From positions 4,092,001 through 4,156,000 of the forward strand of contig NZ_CP030051.1 of NCBI RefSeq assembly GCF_004114975.1: DNA of 64,000 nucleotides, written 5' to 3'. Below, one piece after another: positions 35,727 through 44,289 of the stretch. Source of the DNA: Bradyrhizobium guangdongense (GTDB lineage: Bacteria; Pseudomonadota; Alphaproteobacteria; Rhizobiales; Xanthobacteraceae). How positions within the stretch are numbered: the stretch's first letter is position 1; the number at the start of each line of letters is the position of its first letter. A program made the translations under genes and the position numbers. The notes beneath the pieces were generated by a model. That model was not told the DNA's origin, made no database searches, and saw only the letters and a list, made by a program, of their open reading frames with translations.

Positions 35727-35998
35727 TGGTTCCGTCCTCCGCGAAGGAGCCGTCGATTACCTGCTCGCACGCGGTCTGCCAAGGGGGCGCGACGCTCGCC
35801 CCCACCATCTTGCCGGCGAATTAACCTGCGGCCCTTCGACCGCGCCGGAGAATGGTGACTTTGCTGGACAAAAATCCAAATACAGGTCATGGCATTCCGC
35901 AGGGCATTTCCGCCGCATTGGAGACCCATTTGGACGCCATCACCGACGCGTCCGCGAGGTCCCTTTCCGCGGGCGGACATTGAGAAATTGGGGAATTC

Positions 35999-36595
35999 AT
36001 GCGGCGACGGGTGTTCGAGTCACGAAATGCGGTCCTGCGGCAGTTCGCCGCCGCCTTGGCCGTCTCCTCCCTTGTGCTGCTGGCCAGCCTCGGCGGCGCC
36101 TCCGCCCAGAGCGGCACCCCGGCTCCCGATCAGGGCAAGGCCGCGGCCCAGCCCGCTGACGCCGCCAAGGAAGCGACCGCCCAGAACCAGCGCCGCACCG
36201 ATGAATTCGCCGAAGCCGCCCAGGCCATCAACGGTCCGGCGGGCAATCCTGAATGCGTCTGGCTCGGTCGGCGCGTGGTGCGACTGATGTGGCGGGATGA
36301 CCTCGATACCGCGTTCCGCCATCTCGACCTCTATGACCGCTTCGGCTGCCCGGGCGGCCACATCCAGGCCGCGTTCCGCTGCCTCACCCGCTTCGGTGCC
36401 CAGATCGACCCCAAGGTCGCCGAGACCCTCGATAGCCGCGTGCACGCGTGCTGGATCAATCCGGCCGCCCAGCCGCAGCAGGCCGCGGCCGCGGCTTCCC
36501 AGCCGGCCGCGCCGGCGTCAGGCAATGCGCAGGCCCCGCAGCCGGCCGCGAGCCCGGCCCCGGCGGCAAGCCCGTCGCCCGCGCCCCAGAAATAG
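35999..36595 (+). CDS. ndvD: Small secreted protein between ndvC and ndvB (NdvD candidate)
   Basis: A protein of 198 residues with a signal sequence (LAVSSLVLLASLGGASAQS), a conserved core (ECVWLGRRVVRLMWRDDLDT; LYDRFGCPGGHIQAAFRCL) with four cysteines, and an Ala/Pro/Gln-rich tail from residue ~150. In B. japonicum a gene called ndvD, coding for a small protein with one membrane segment, lies between ndvB and ndvC and is needed for glucan synthesis in cells. Position and size class match, but the sequence identity cannot be checked here. An in-frame stop at 35981 fixes ATG 35999 as the first possible start. Confidence 0.6.
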   Translation: MRRRVFESRNAVLRQFAAALAVSSLVLLASLGGASAQSGTPAPDQGKAAAQPADAAKEATAQNQRRTDEFAEAAQAINGPAGNPECVWLGRRVVRLMWRDDLDTAFRHLDLYDRFGCPGGHIQAAFRCLTRFGAQIDPKVAETLDSRVHACWINPAAQPQQAAAAASQPAAPASGNAQAPQPAASPAPAASPSPAPQK

Positions 36596-36598
36596 CCT

Positions 36599-36630
36599 CG
36601 ATCGTTTCAGCCTCCGTTCAGGAACGATCG
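36599..36630 (+). terminator. Hairpin after the ndvD-like gene
   Basis: CGATCGTT (36599-36606) pairs with AACGATCG (36623-36630), loop 16 nt, beginning 4 nt after the stop. No T-tract follows, so termination is uncertain. It may partly separate the ndvD-like gene from ndvB. Confidence 0.35.
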
Positions 36631-36807
36631 GCAATAGAGACGGTTGGCACTGCCACGCTTGCAAAATGCCATGCCCTCATAAGGACATGAGGCCATGACA
36701 GTTGTGAAACCGCGCGGCAGAGGTATGCTCCATTTGCCGCGGACTTGGTCGGATCTCGGGGTCGGATCCGCTTCCCTGCCCCCTCAGCCCCTTTTGGTTT
36801 AGCCGCG

Positions 36808-39474
36808 ATGCGCGTTGTCGCCGCCGTTCTGTTGCTCGTGTCCGTGCTCCACGCCGGCATCTGGGGAGTCCTGCGCGACAAGGAGCCCGCGCCGGACTTC
36901 AAGGGCCTGTTGCCCAGCGTTTCCTATGCGCCGTTCGAAGGCTCGGCCCATCCCGATATCGACAACATCCCGACCATCGAAAAAATCCGCTCGGACCTGA
37001 AGACGCTGTCGACGATGACGCGCGCGATCCGCCTCTATTCGTCGACGGGCGGTGTGGAACTGGTGCCGCCGATCGCGGCCGAGTTCGGCCTCAAGGTTAC
37101 CGTCGGCGCCTGGATCGACAAGGACCCTGATCGCAACGAGCGCGAGATCAAGGCCGCGATCGAGCTCGCCCGCAAGAACAGCAACGTCAACGGCGTCGTC
37201 GTCGGCAACGAAGTGATCTATCGCGGCGAGCAGAAGGTCGAAGACCTCATCGAGATGATCAAGAAGGTGAAGGGCGCCGTCCGCGTGCCAGTCACCACCG
37301 GCGAAATCTGGAACATCTGGCGCGACAATCCGGACCTTGCCTCCAACGTCGACTTCATCGCCGCCCACGTGCTGCCCTACTGGGAAAATTTCCGCTCGGA
37401 CCAGGCGGTCGACCAAGCCGTCGACCGCTACAACCTGTTGCGCAACCTGTTCCCGGGCAAGCGCATCGTGATCGCCGAGTTCGGCTGGCCAAGCCAGGGC
37501 TACAATCTGCGCAACGCCGACCCGGGTCCGTTCCAGCAGGCGCTGACCTTGCGCAACTTCGTCAGCCGCGCCGAAGCGCTCGGCATGGAGTACAACATCG
37601 TCGAGGCGATCGATCAGCCCTGGAAGTATTTCGAAGGCGGCGTCGGTCCTTACTGGGGCATCCTCAACGCCAGTCGCGAGCCGAAATTCGCCTGGACCGG
37701 TCCGGTCGAGAACCCCGATTACTGGAAGCTGATGGCGATCGCACTGCTGGTCGGCATCCTCCTCTCGCTGCCGATCCTTCGGCTTGAAAAGCCCACCGCG
37801 AAACAGGCCTTCCTGCTGTCGGCGACCGCCAACGGCGTCGGTGCCTGGGCGGCGACCGTGTTCGCGTTCTGGAACAGCCACTATTTCATCTTCGGCTCGG
37901 CCTTCGCGCTGACGCTCGGCATGATCCTCCTTGTTCCCCTTGTCCTCATCGCGATGGCGCGCATCGACGAGATCGCGGCCGTCGCCTTCGGCCGGCCGCC
38001 GCAACGCCTGCTTTCCAAGGGCAAGCCGATCCCGAACGTGCCTGATAATTACTACCCCAAGGTCTCCATCCATATCCCGGCGTATTTCGAGCCGGTCGAG
38101 ATGCTGAAGCAGACGCTCGATGCGCTGTCGCGGCTCGACTATCCGAACTACGAATGCGTGGTCATCATCAACAACACGCCGGACCCCGCGTTCTGGCAGC
38201 CGATCCAGGACCATTGCCGCGCGCTCGGCGAACGCTTCAAGTTCATCAACGCCGAGAAGGTGCAGGGCTTCAAGGCCGGCGCGCTGCGCATCGCGATGGA
38301 CCGCACCGCTGTCGACGCGGAGATCATCGGCATCCTCGATGCCGACTATGTCGTCGAGCCCGACTGGCTGAAGGACCTCGTGCCTGCTTTCGCCGATCCC
38401 AGCGTCGGCCTGGTGCAGGCGCCGCAGGAGCATCGCGACGGCGACCTGTCGATCATGCACTACATCATGAACGGCGAATATGCCGGCTTCTTCGACATCG
38501 GCATGGTCCAGCGTAACGAGCTCAACGCCGTCATTGTGCACGGCACGATGTGCCTGATCCGCCGCGCCGCGATGGACATGGCCGGCGGCTGGTCATCCGA
38601 CACGATCTGCGAGGACTCGGACCTCGGCCTTGCGATCCAGGAGCTCGGCTGGACCACCCATTACACCAATCACCGCTACGGCGCTGGCCTGCTCCCCGAC
38701 ACCTACGAGGCCTTCAAGAAACAGCGTCACCGCTGGGCCTATGGCGGACTGCAGATCGTCAAAAAGCACTGGCGCCGCTTCCTGCCGGGCGCGAGCCGAC
38801 TTACCCCCGACCAGAAGCGCGAATACGGGCTCGGCTGGCTGAACTGGCTCGGGGCCGAGAGCCTCGGCGTGGTCGTGGCGCTGCTCAACCTCGTCTGGGT
38901 GCCGATCGTCGCGTTCGCCGATATCGCCATCCCGGACAAGATTCTGACGCTGCCGATCATCGGCGCCTTCGTCGTCTCGCTCGCGCATTTCCTGTCGATG
39001 TATCGCGCCCGCGTCGCGATCAAGCCCGGCCAGATGCTGGGCGCCATGATCGCCGCGATGAGCGTGCAATGGACGGTGTCGCGCGCGGTGGCGCAAGGGC
39101 TGATCACCGAGCACATCGCGTTCGCACGCACCTCGAAGGGCGGTCTGTCCCGGATGTCGATCGAATTCCAGGCGTTCTGGGAGGCGGTGATCGGCACCCT
39201 GCTCCTGGTCGGCGCCGGCGTGCTGGTTGCCTCGAACAGCTTCCGGCAGATCACCGAGATCTATATCTTCGCGGGCGTCCTGGTGCTGCAGAGCCTGCCG
39301 TTCCTCGCCGCAGTCGCCATCGCCATCCTCGAGCTCAGCCGCATCAACTCGTTCCAGTTCTGGCGCGACAGCGCCATCCGCACCGCCGAACTGATCGGCT
39401 TGCGCCCGGTTGCGCTGCCGACACCGGGCAATGCCCAGCCGGTGCCGAGCGAGGTGCGGCGGGAAGCGAACTGA
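36808..39474 (+). CDS. ndvB: NdvB-like GH17-GT2 beta-(1,3)-glucan synthase
   Basis: A protein of 888 residues. After an N-terminal membrane anchor comes a GH17 domain (~30-290) with catalytic E135 (VVVGNEVIYRG) and E224 (VIAEFGWPSQG). Several helices (~310-400) precede a family 2 glycosyltransferase domain: D511/D513 in ILDADYVVEPDW, E602-D605 in CEDSDLG, and QRHRW at 639-643. A helical C-terminus follows. The family adds glucose from UDP-glucose to beta-(1,3) chains at the inner membrane, and the GH17 part probably transfers or cyclises the chain. ATG 36808 is preferred to TTG 36745, which would precede the anchor with 21 polar residues. Confidence 0.88.
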   Translation: MRVVAAVLLLVSVLHAGIWGVLRDKEPAPDFKGLLPSVSYAPFEGSAHPDIDNIPTIEKIRSDLKTLSTMTRAIRLYSSTGGVELVPPIAAEFGLKVTVGAWIDKDPDRNEREIKAAIELARKNSNVNGVVVGNEVIYRGEQKVEDLIEMIKKVKGAVRVPVTTGEIWNIWRDNPDLASNVDFIAAHVLPYWENFRSDQAVDQAVDRYNLLRNLFPGKRIVIAEFGWPSQGYNLRNADPGPFQQALTLRNFVSRAEALGMEYNIVEAIDQPWKYFEGGVGPYWGILNASREPKFAWTGPVENPDYWKLMAIALLVGILLSLPILRLEKPTAKQAFLLSATANGVGAWAATVFAFWNSHYFIFGSAFALTLGMILLVPLVLIAMARIDEIAAVAFGRPPQRLLSKGKPIPNVPDNYYPKVSIHIPAYFEPVEMLKQTLDALSRLDYPNYECVVIINNTPDPAFWQPIQDHCRALGERFKFINAEKVQGFKAGALRIAMDRTAVDAEIIGILDADYVVEPDWLKDLVPAFADPSVGLVQAPQEHRDGDLSIMHYIMNGEYAGFFDIGMVQRNELNAVIVHGTMCLIRRAAMDMAGGWSSDTICEDSDLGLAIQELGWTTHYTNHRYGAGLLPDTYEAFKKQRHRWAYGGLQIVKKHWRRFLPGASRLTPDQKREYGLGWLNWLGAESLGVVVALLNLVWVPIVAFADIAIPDKILTLPIIGAFVVSLAHFLSMYRARVAIKPGQMLGAMIAAMSVQWTVSRAVAQGLITEHIAFARTSKGGLSRMSIEFQAFWEAVIGTLLLVGAGVLVASNSFRQITEIYIFAGVLVLQSLPFLAAVAIAILELSRINSFQFWRDSAIRTAELIGLRPVALPTPGNAQPVPSEVRREAN

Positions 39475-39805
39475 TCCGGGCCGGCCTCGGGTCTCGCCAC
39501 GCGGCTCCGCGAGCCGGCGTTTCACAGGCCGATCACTCTTCGGCGTGGATGAACCACGTCAATCGAGTTTAAATTCTCCCGCTAAGTGCCGGCTACGGCG
39601 GACAAATCCCGGGCCCTGCCGCGATCTGCGGCAACCGCGCCCGCTATTGACCTCAGCGCCCCATCCCCCTACACAGCGCGGGCCGAAAGCATGATCCGGA
39701 AACAGCCGGTTTCCCCGCGACGCAAGCCGAAGCGTAGCGGCAAGACATGCTTCTCGAATGTCCGAAGACGATGGCGATCGACAACAAAGCCATCAGCGGC
39801 CATGG
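39475..39805. other. Intergenic region before tRNA-Lys
   Basis: About 330 bp between ndvB and the tRNA. Short frames present here run into the tRNA and are not protein-like. No promoter or terminator is convincing. Confidence 0.5.
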
Positions 39806-39881
39806 GAGCGCGTAGCTCAGCCGGTAGAGCACGTGACTTTTAATCACGGGGTCCTGGGTTCGAGCCCCAGCGCGCTCACCA
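39806..39881 (+). tRNA. tRNA-Lys (anticodon UUU)
   Basis: A 76-nt cloverleaf with encoded CCA. The acceptor GAGCGCG (39806-39812) pairs with CGCGCTC (39871-39877). The D arm is GCTC/GAGC, the anticodon arm is CGTGA-CTTTTAA-TCACG with TTT at 39839-39841, the variable loop has 5 nt, and the T arm is CTGGG-TTCGAGC-CCCAG. All stems are perfectly paired. Confidence 0.97.
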
Positions 39882-40109
39882 AGCCGGATCAATGCCTTAA
39901 GCGAAATTACGAGCCGGAAGAAGAACCGGCGATCGGGCTCCTCGGATCGAGCGCCGATACGAAGTTTTCCGACGCGGCTTCCGAGACCGATAGGAACCCA
40001 CCGCGAGCTCGCGCGTTTATGGGCGCTTGAGCAGACCTCAACGCTATTCGCCATTCTTCGGGCGAAGAGGCTTGCCACCAAAGTCACTCTAGACGTCCGG
40101 GGGGGCTCG

Positions 40110-40535
40110 ATGAGCCTCAAGTATGCGTTGAGTTGGGTCGCCGTTGTCCTCGCGCTTTATGTTCCTGCCGCGATATATTCAACCAGGTCATTTGAAGACC
40201 CCAGCCCTGCGGGCAAGGTTGCTGTGATCCTGCTCCGACCGTATGAGCCGCTCGGCGGTTCTGCCTATCGAGCTAATTTATTGCCAGGTGAGAAGGCTTT
40301 GCTTCCGCAGCAATCCGATTTGGTTGTCTACGAGGAAGAGTCACCGCTGCGCCGCGTTTCCGAATTCCTGCGCATCAGCAAAGGTGGCGGCAATTTCGCG
40401 ATTTGGTCCGATCAGGGCATCGTGTTCTCCAGCCGCGACAACAGCGACCCGAACCGAAATGGACGCAAATATTGGGTCGTTGTGCGGCAAGGCGAGCCTG
40501 AAACGGTTGCCGACAACCTGGTCAACTCGTATTGA
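40110..40535 (+). CDS. Small membrane-anchored protein, paralogue of 29758-30219
   Basis: A protein of 141 residues with one N-terminal helix (LSWVAVVLALYVPAAIY) and an exported remainder. The conserved end FAIWSDQGIVFSSRDNSDPN followed by RNGRKYWVV matches the protein at 29758. GGGGGG lies 3-9 nt before ATG 40110. It stands alone, 228 bp after tRNA-Lys, without a polymerase neighbour. Its codon use is less GC-rich than the core genes, as in the other copy. The function is unknown. Confidence 0.6.
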   Translation: MSLKYALSWVAVVLALYVPAAIYSTRSFEDPSPAGKVAVILLRPYEPLGGSAYRANLLPGEKALLPQQSDLVVYEEESPLRRVSEFLRISKGGGNFAIWSDQGIVFSSRDNSDPNRNGRKYWVVVRQGEPETVADNLVNSY

Positions 40536-40742
40536 ATCGAAGCCGGGGCCGTTTGTCCGGGCTGCGCGCCGGCGTGAACCGACGGCCCGTTCATTATGCA
40601 GGGCCGTCCGCATGGCTGAATCACGATATTAGCCCGAATCCGTAGCTCGCATAACATTTGATAATGCGGGAACTTTCGGCATTCCCCCTAATTCAATTCT
40701 GAAAATCCGCCCCGGTGTTGCCTCAGGGGATGGGGGGAAACA

Positions 40743-40904
40743 TTGAACCGCGAGCTTCGGGAATTCCGCAGGCTGGAGCGTGTTTGTCGCGAGTCCGCTG
40801 CGATCACCACGCTGCCGATGGAGCGAGATGCTTTGCTGGTCGTGGCCGAGGATCTGCGTAAAGCGATCGAGGCTCGTGAGCCTGCTCGCCAAGCGAAAGC
40901 ATAG
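40743..40904 (+). CDS. 53-residue hypothetical protein
   Basis: A TTG-start ORF with GGGGGG at 40732-40737, 5 nt upstream. The charged helical sequence begins MNRELREFRRLERVCRESAA and ends ARQAKA. It resembles, in pattern, the small helical proteins of the E-F-R-x-L-E-x-x-C-R-E kind common in Bradyrhizobium. A hairpin follows its stop codon directly. It is short, so a chance ORF is possible, but the ribosome site and composition favour a real gene. Confidence 0.45.
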   Translation: MNRELREFRRLERVCRESAAITTLPMERDALLVVAEDLRKAIEAREPARQAKA

Positions 40905-40921
40905 AGCCCGTCTAGGGCTCT
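40903..40921 (+). terminator. Hairpin at the end of the 53-residue ORF
   Basis: AGAGCCC (40903-40909) pairs with GGGCTCT (40915-40921) around a 5-nt loop, overlapping the stop codon. No T-tract follows. Confidence 0.35.
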
Positions 40922-41451
40922 CCGATGACAACGGGCTCAGAGAGCCCCTCCCCGCCCCATCATCGCTTCCCGGAGCGCGCCCATCAAAGCCGCTCTGTGA
41001 CTTCACCTGCCCACTCAGCCGGACAGTTCGCCCCGAGGCTAAGCGCAGCTGTGTTCACTTTTGAACAATGCGGCCACGCGACGCTCATGCCGCTTTTTCC
41101 TGATTTTGCTCGCCGCTCCAACAAAAGCTGTTTGGCACTGCGAATTCTCTTTTGGGTTGATCCATCGTACTTCGACGCTGTGCTTCTGCTGCAAAACAAG
41201 AGCAGTCGTGACATCGACAGGGCGCAACCGCGCGATGGTGCAGCGCGTGATCCCGTTAATTTCCAGTACGTAGTTTTCCCTACTCTTTGTTTCTAACTTG
41301 ACGCAATTCGCGTTGTCAGAAACAGTCCGCGAAAATTTGCGAAATCGCCAAGCACTTTTCTCGTCTCCAGCCGGCGCAACATTCGTGCGCCGCACCGACA
41401 AACCAAACTCGTTTCGACACTAACCAATGAATTTTGGGGAGGGGCACAGCT
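40905..41451. other. Long intergenic region upstream of the giant adhesin gene
   Basis: About 550 bp, lower in GC than the surroundings. TTGACG at 41298-41303 could be a -35, but the matching -10 (AACAGT, 41321) is poor. A TTG-start open frame on the minus strand (41039-41401, 120 codons) reads moderately protein-like but lacks a ribosome site. The adhesin ribosome site GGGGAGGGG lies at 41437-41445. Confidence 0.4.
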
Positions 41452-41904
41452 ATGTCAAATTCAGCCGCGATCATCGGGACGCCCACGAATTCGACCGTTA
41501 CCGAAGACGCCAATCCGCAGACGCTGATTGCGGCGCGATCGATCTCGATTTCTGACGCCAATCCCGGACAAGCCGCCTTTCGGACGACGGTGATTGCCGC
41601 CGCAGGCGATCTCGGCACCCTCACCATCGCCGCGAACGGCTCCTATGTCTACTCCGTCGCAGACAGCAAGGTGCAGTATCTCGGCGCGGGCGATACCAAG
41701 GTCGATACGTTCACGGTCACCTCGCTCGACGGCACCAGAAGCAGGTGTCGTTCACCATCTACGGCGTCAACGACGCGGCCGTCATCGGGGTCCCGACCGT
41801 CGCGGACGTGGTCGAAGACGCGACCCATCCTACGCTCAAGGCGATCGGCACGATCTCGATCTCGGATGCCGACCAGGGGCAAGCCGCGTTCAAGACGGCC
41901 GTGA
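41452..41904 (+). pseudogene. N-terminal piece of the giant VCBS/RTX adhesin, before a frameshift
   Basis: ATG 41452 has GGGGAGGGG 7 nt upstream, a good ribosome site. The frame encodes the opening MSNSAAIIGTPTNSTVTEDA and one complete VCBS repeat up to VDTFTVTSLDGT. It then leaves the repeat pattern and ends at 41904 after unrelated residues. Comparing the junction with sister repeats (GACGGCACC CAG AAG CAG GTG) shows one C missing around 41735-41737. Restoring it joins this piece to the frame of 41745-53534. Whether this is a sequencing error, a recent mutation or phase variation cannot be told. Confidence 0.7.
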
Positions 41905-44289
41905 TCTCGGCGGCGGGCAATCTCGGCAATCTCGTCCTGCAGAGCAACGGCAGTTACACCTACTCGGTCGCCGACAGCGCCGTGCAGTATCTCGGGGCCG
42001 GCGATGTCAAGACGGACGTCTTCACGGTGACCGCGCTCGACGGCACCACGAAGCAGATTTCCTTCAACATCCACGGCACCAACGACGCGGCCGTGATCGG
42101 AACGCCGACGCAGCACGACGTCTACGAAGATGCCAGCCAACCCACCCTGTCGGCTTCGGGATCGATCTCCATCTCCGACGCGGACCAGGGCCAGGCCGCG
42201 TTCAAGACGACCGTGACGTCCGCGCCGGGCACGCTCGGCAGCCTCGTCCTCGCCGCCAACGGCACCTATACCTACTCAGTCGCCGACAGCGCCGTGCAAT
42301 ATCTCGGCGCGGGAGAGACCAAGGTCGACACCTTCACCATCACCTCGCTCGACGGCACCAGCAAGCAGGTGTCCTTCACCATCCACGGCGTCAACGATAA
42401 TGCCGTCATCGGCACGCCGACCGTGAGCGATGTGACCGAGGACGGGTCCAATCCGCTGTTGTTCGCGGTCGGGACGATCTCCATCTTCGACCCGGATCAG
42501 GGGCAGTCGGCCTTCCGCCCGGCGATTCTGACCGGCGCCGGCGATCTCGGGATCCTGATCCTCGGCAAGGACGGCAGCTACGTCTATACGGTTGCGGACT
42601 CGGCCGTACAATATCTCGGCCAGGGAGAGACCAAGGTCGACACCTTCACGGTGACTTCGATCGACGGCACGAAGAAGGTCGTCTCCTTCACGATCCATGG
42701 CGTCAACGACGCGGCCGTCATCGGCACACCGACCGTGAGCGACGTCACCGAGGACGCCAACCCGACCACGCTGACCGCATCCGGCACGATTTCGATATCG
42801 GACGTCGACCAGAACCAGTCCACGTTCAAGACGACCGTAACGGCCGCGGCCGGCACGCTCGGCGCACTCTCCATTGCCGCCAACGGCGCCTACACCTATT
42901 CGGTCGACGATTCCAAGGTGCAATATCTCGGTGCCGGTCAGACCAAGACCGAGACCTTCACGGTAACCGCCTTCGACGGCACCCAGAAGCAGGTGTCCTT
43001 CACCATCCACGGCGTCAACGACGCGGCCGTCATCGGCACGCCCACCGTGCATGACGTCTTTTCGGACCCGAGCAAAACCACATTGACAGCCGCCGGATCA
43101 ATTTCGATCTCGGACGCCGACCAGGGCCAATCGGCGTTCACAACGACGGTGGCTTCGGCGGCCGGAAATTCGGGCCATCTGACACTCGCGGCCGACGGCA
43201 GCTACACCTATTCCGTCGCGGAAAGCGTGGCGGCCCAGCTCGGCGCCGGCGCGACGAAGGTCGACACCTTCACGGTCACATCGCTCGACGGCACCACCAA
43301 GCAGGTCTCCTTCACCATTCACGGCGGTACGCCGGCGAACACGCCGGCAACCATCGGCGATCCCACCAACGCCAGCGTGACCGAGGACGTCGGCGGAGCC
43401 ACGCTGACGGCGACCGGCACCATTTCGATCAGCGATCCCGACGCCGGTCAGGCCGCCTTCCGGACGACCGTTGCGCCGCAAGCCGGCAATCTCGGTACGC
43501 TCTCCCTGCAGAGCGACGGCAGCTACACCTACTCGGTGCTCGACAGCGCCGTGCAATATCTCGGCGCCAGCGACACCAAGGTCGACGGCTTCACCGTAAC
43601 ATCGGTTGACGGCACGTCGAAGCTCGTCTCGTTTACGATCCATGGTGCCAATGATGCCGCCGCCATCGGCGATCCGCTGGTCCACGACGTCACGGAAGAC
43701 AGCAACGTTCAGCCCTCCGGCAACCTCGTCGCGTCAGGCCAATTGTCGGTGGTCGACCCGGACCAGAACCAGTCCTCGTTCCAGCCCGGCACCATCACCG
43801 GCGCCGGCAACCTCGGCACCCTGACGCTGGCGGCCGACGGCACCTACACCTACTCCGTCTCCAACGCGGCGACCCAGTCGCTCGCAGACGGCGACATCCA
43901 TATCGACACCTTCACCGTTCATTCGTCCGACGGCACCGCCAAGGTGATTTCGTTCGACATCCACGGCGTCAACGATGCCGCCGTCATCGGCGATTTGCAG
44001 GGACACGATGTCACCGAGGATGCAACGACGCCGACATTGTCGGTGTCGGGCCAGTTGACGGTGACCGATGCGGACCACGACCAATCCGCCTTCACCACCA
44101 ATGTGGCATCCGCGCCGGGCAATCTCGGGCAGCTCACCATCACCGCCGACGGCCACTACACCTACAGCGTCGACAACGCCTCCGTGCAGAGCCTCGCGGC
44201 GGGCGAGGTCCGGAACGAGACCTTCACCGTCTCCTCTGTCGACGGAACGCAAAAGCCCCTTACATTCACCATCCACGGCACCCAGGACG
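41461..44289 (+). repeat. Nine tandem VCBS repeats
   Basis: Units of about 305-320 bp, each reading roughly AAVIGTPTxxDVTEDxxxxT, then ISISDxDQGQxxFxTxV, GSYTYSVADSAVQYLGAGxT and KQVSFTIHGVND. The first unit is in a different frame from the other eight because of the apparent one-base deletion near 41736. DNA identity between neighbours is high, so the array could recombine. Confidence 0.9.

Noticed and set aside
39850..39881. Attachment site duplicating the tRNA-Lys 3' end
   Set aside because: No second copy of the T-arm/acceptor sequence was found by eye downstream within the window, and no integrase gene is present.
41298..41326. Sigma-70 promoter for the adhesin (TTGACG / AACAGT)
   Set aside because: The -10 matches only three of six consensus bases and lies more than 120 bp from the start codon; not supported enough to annotate.
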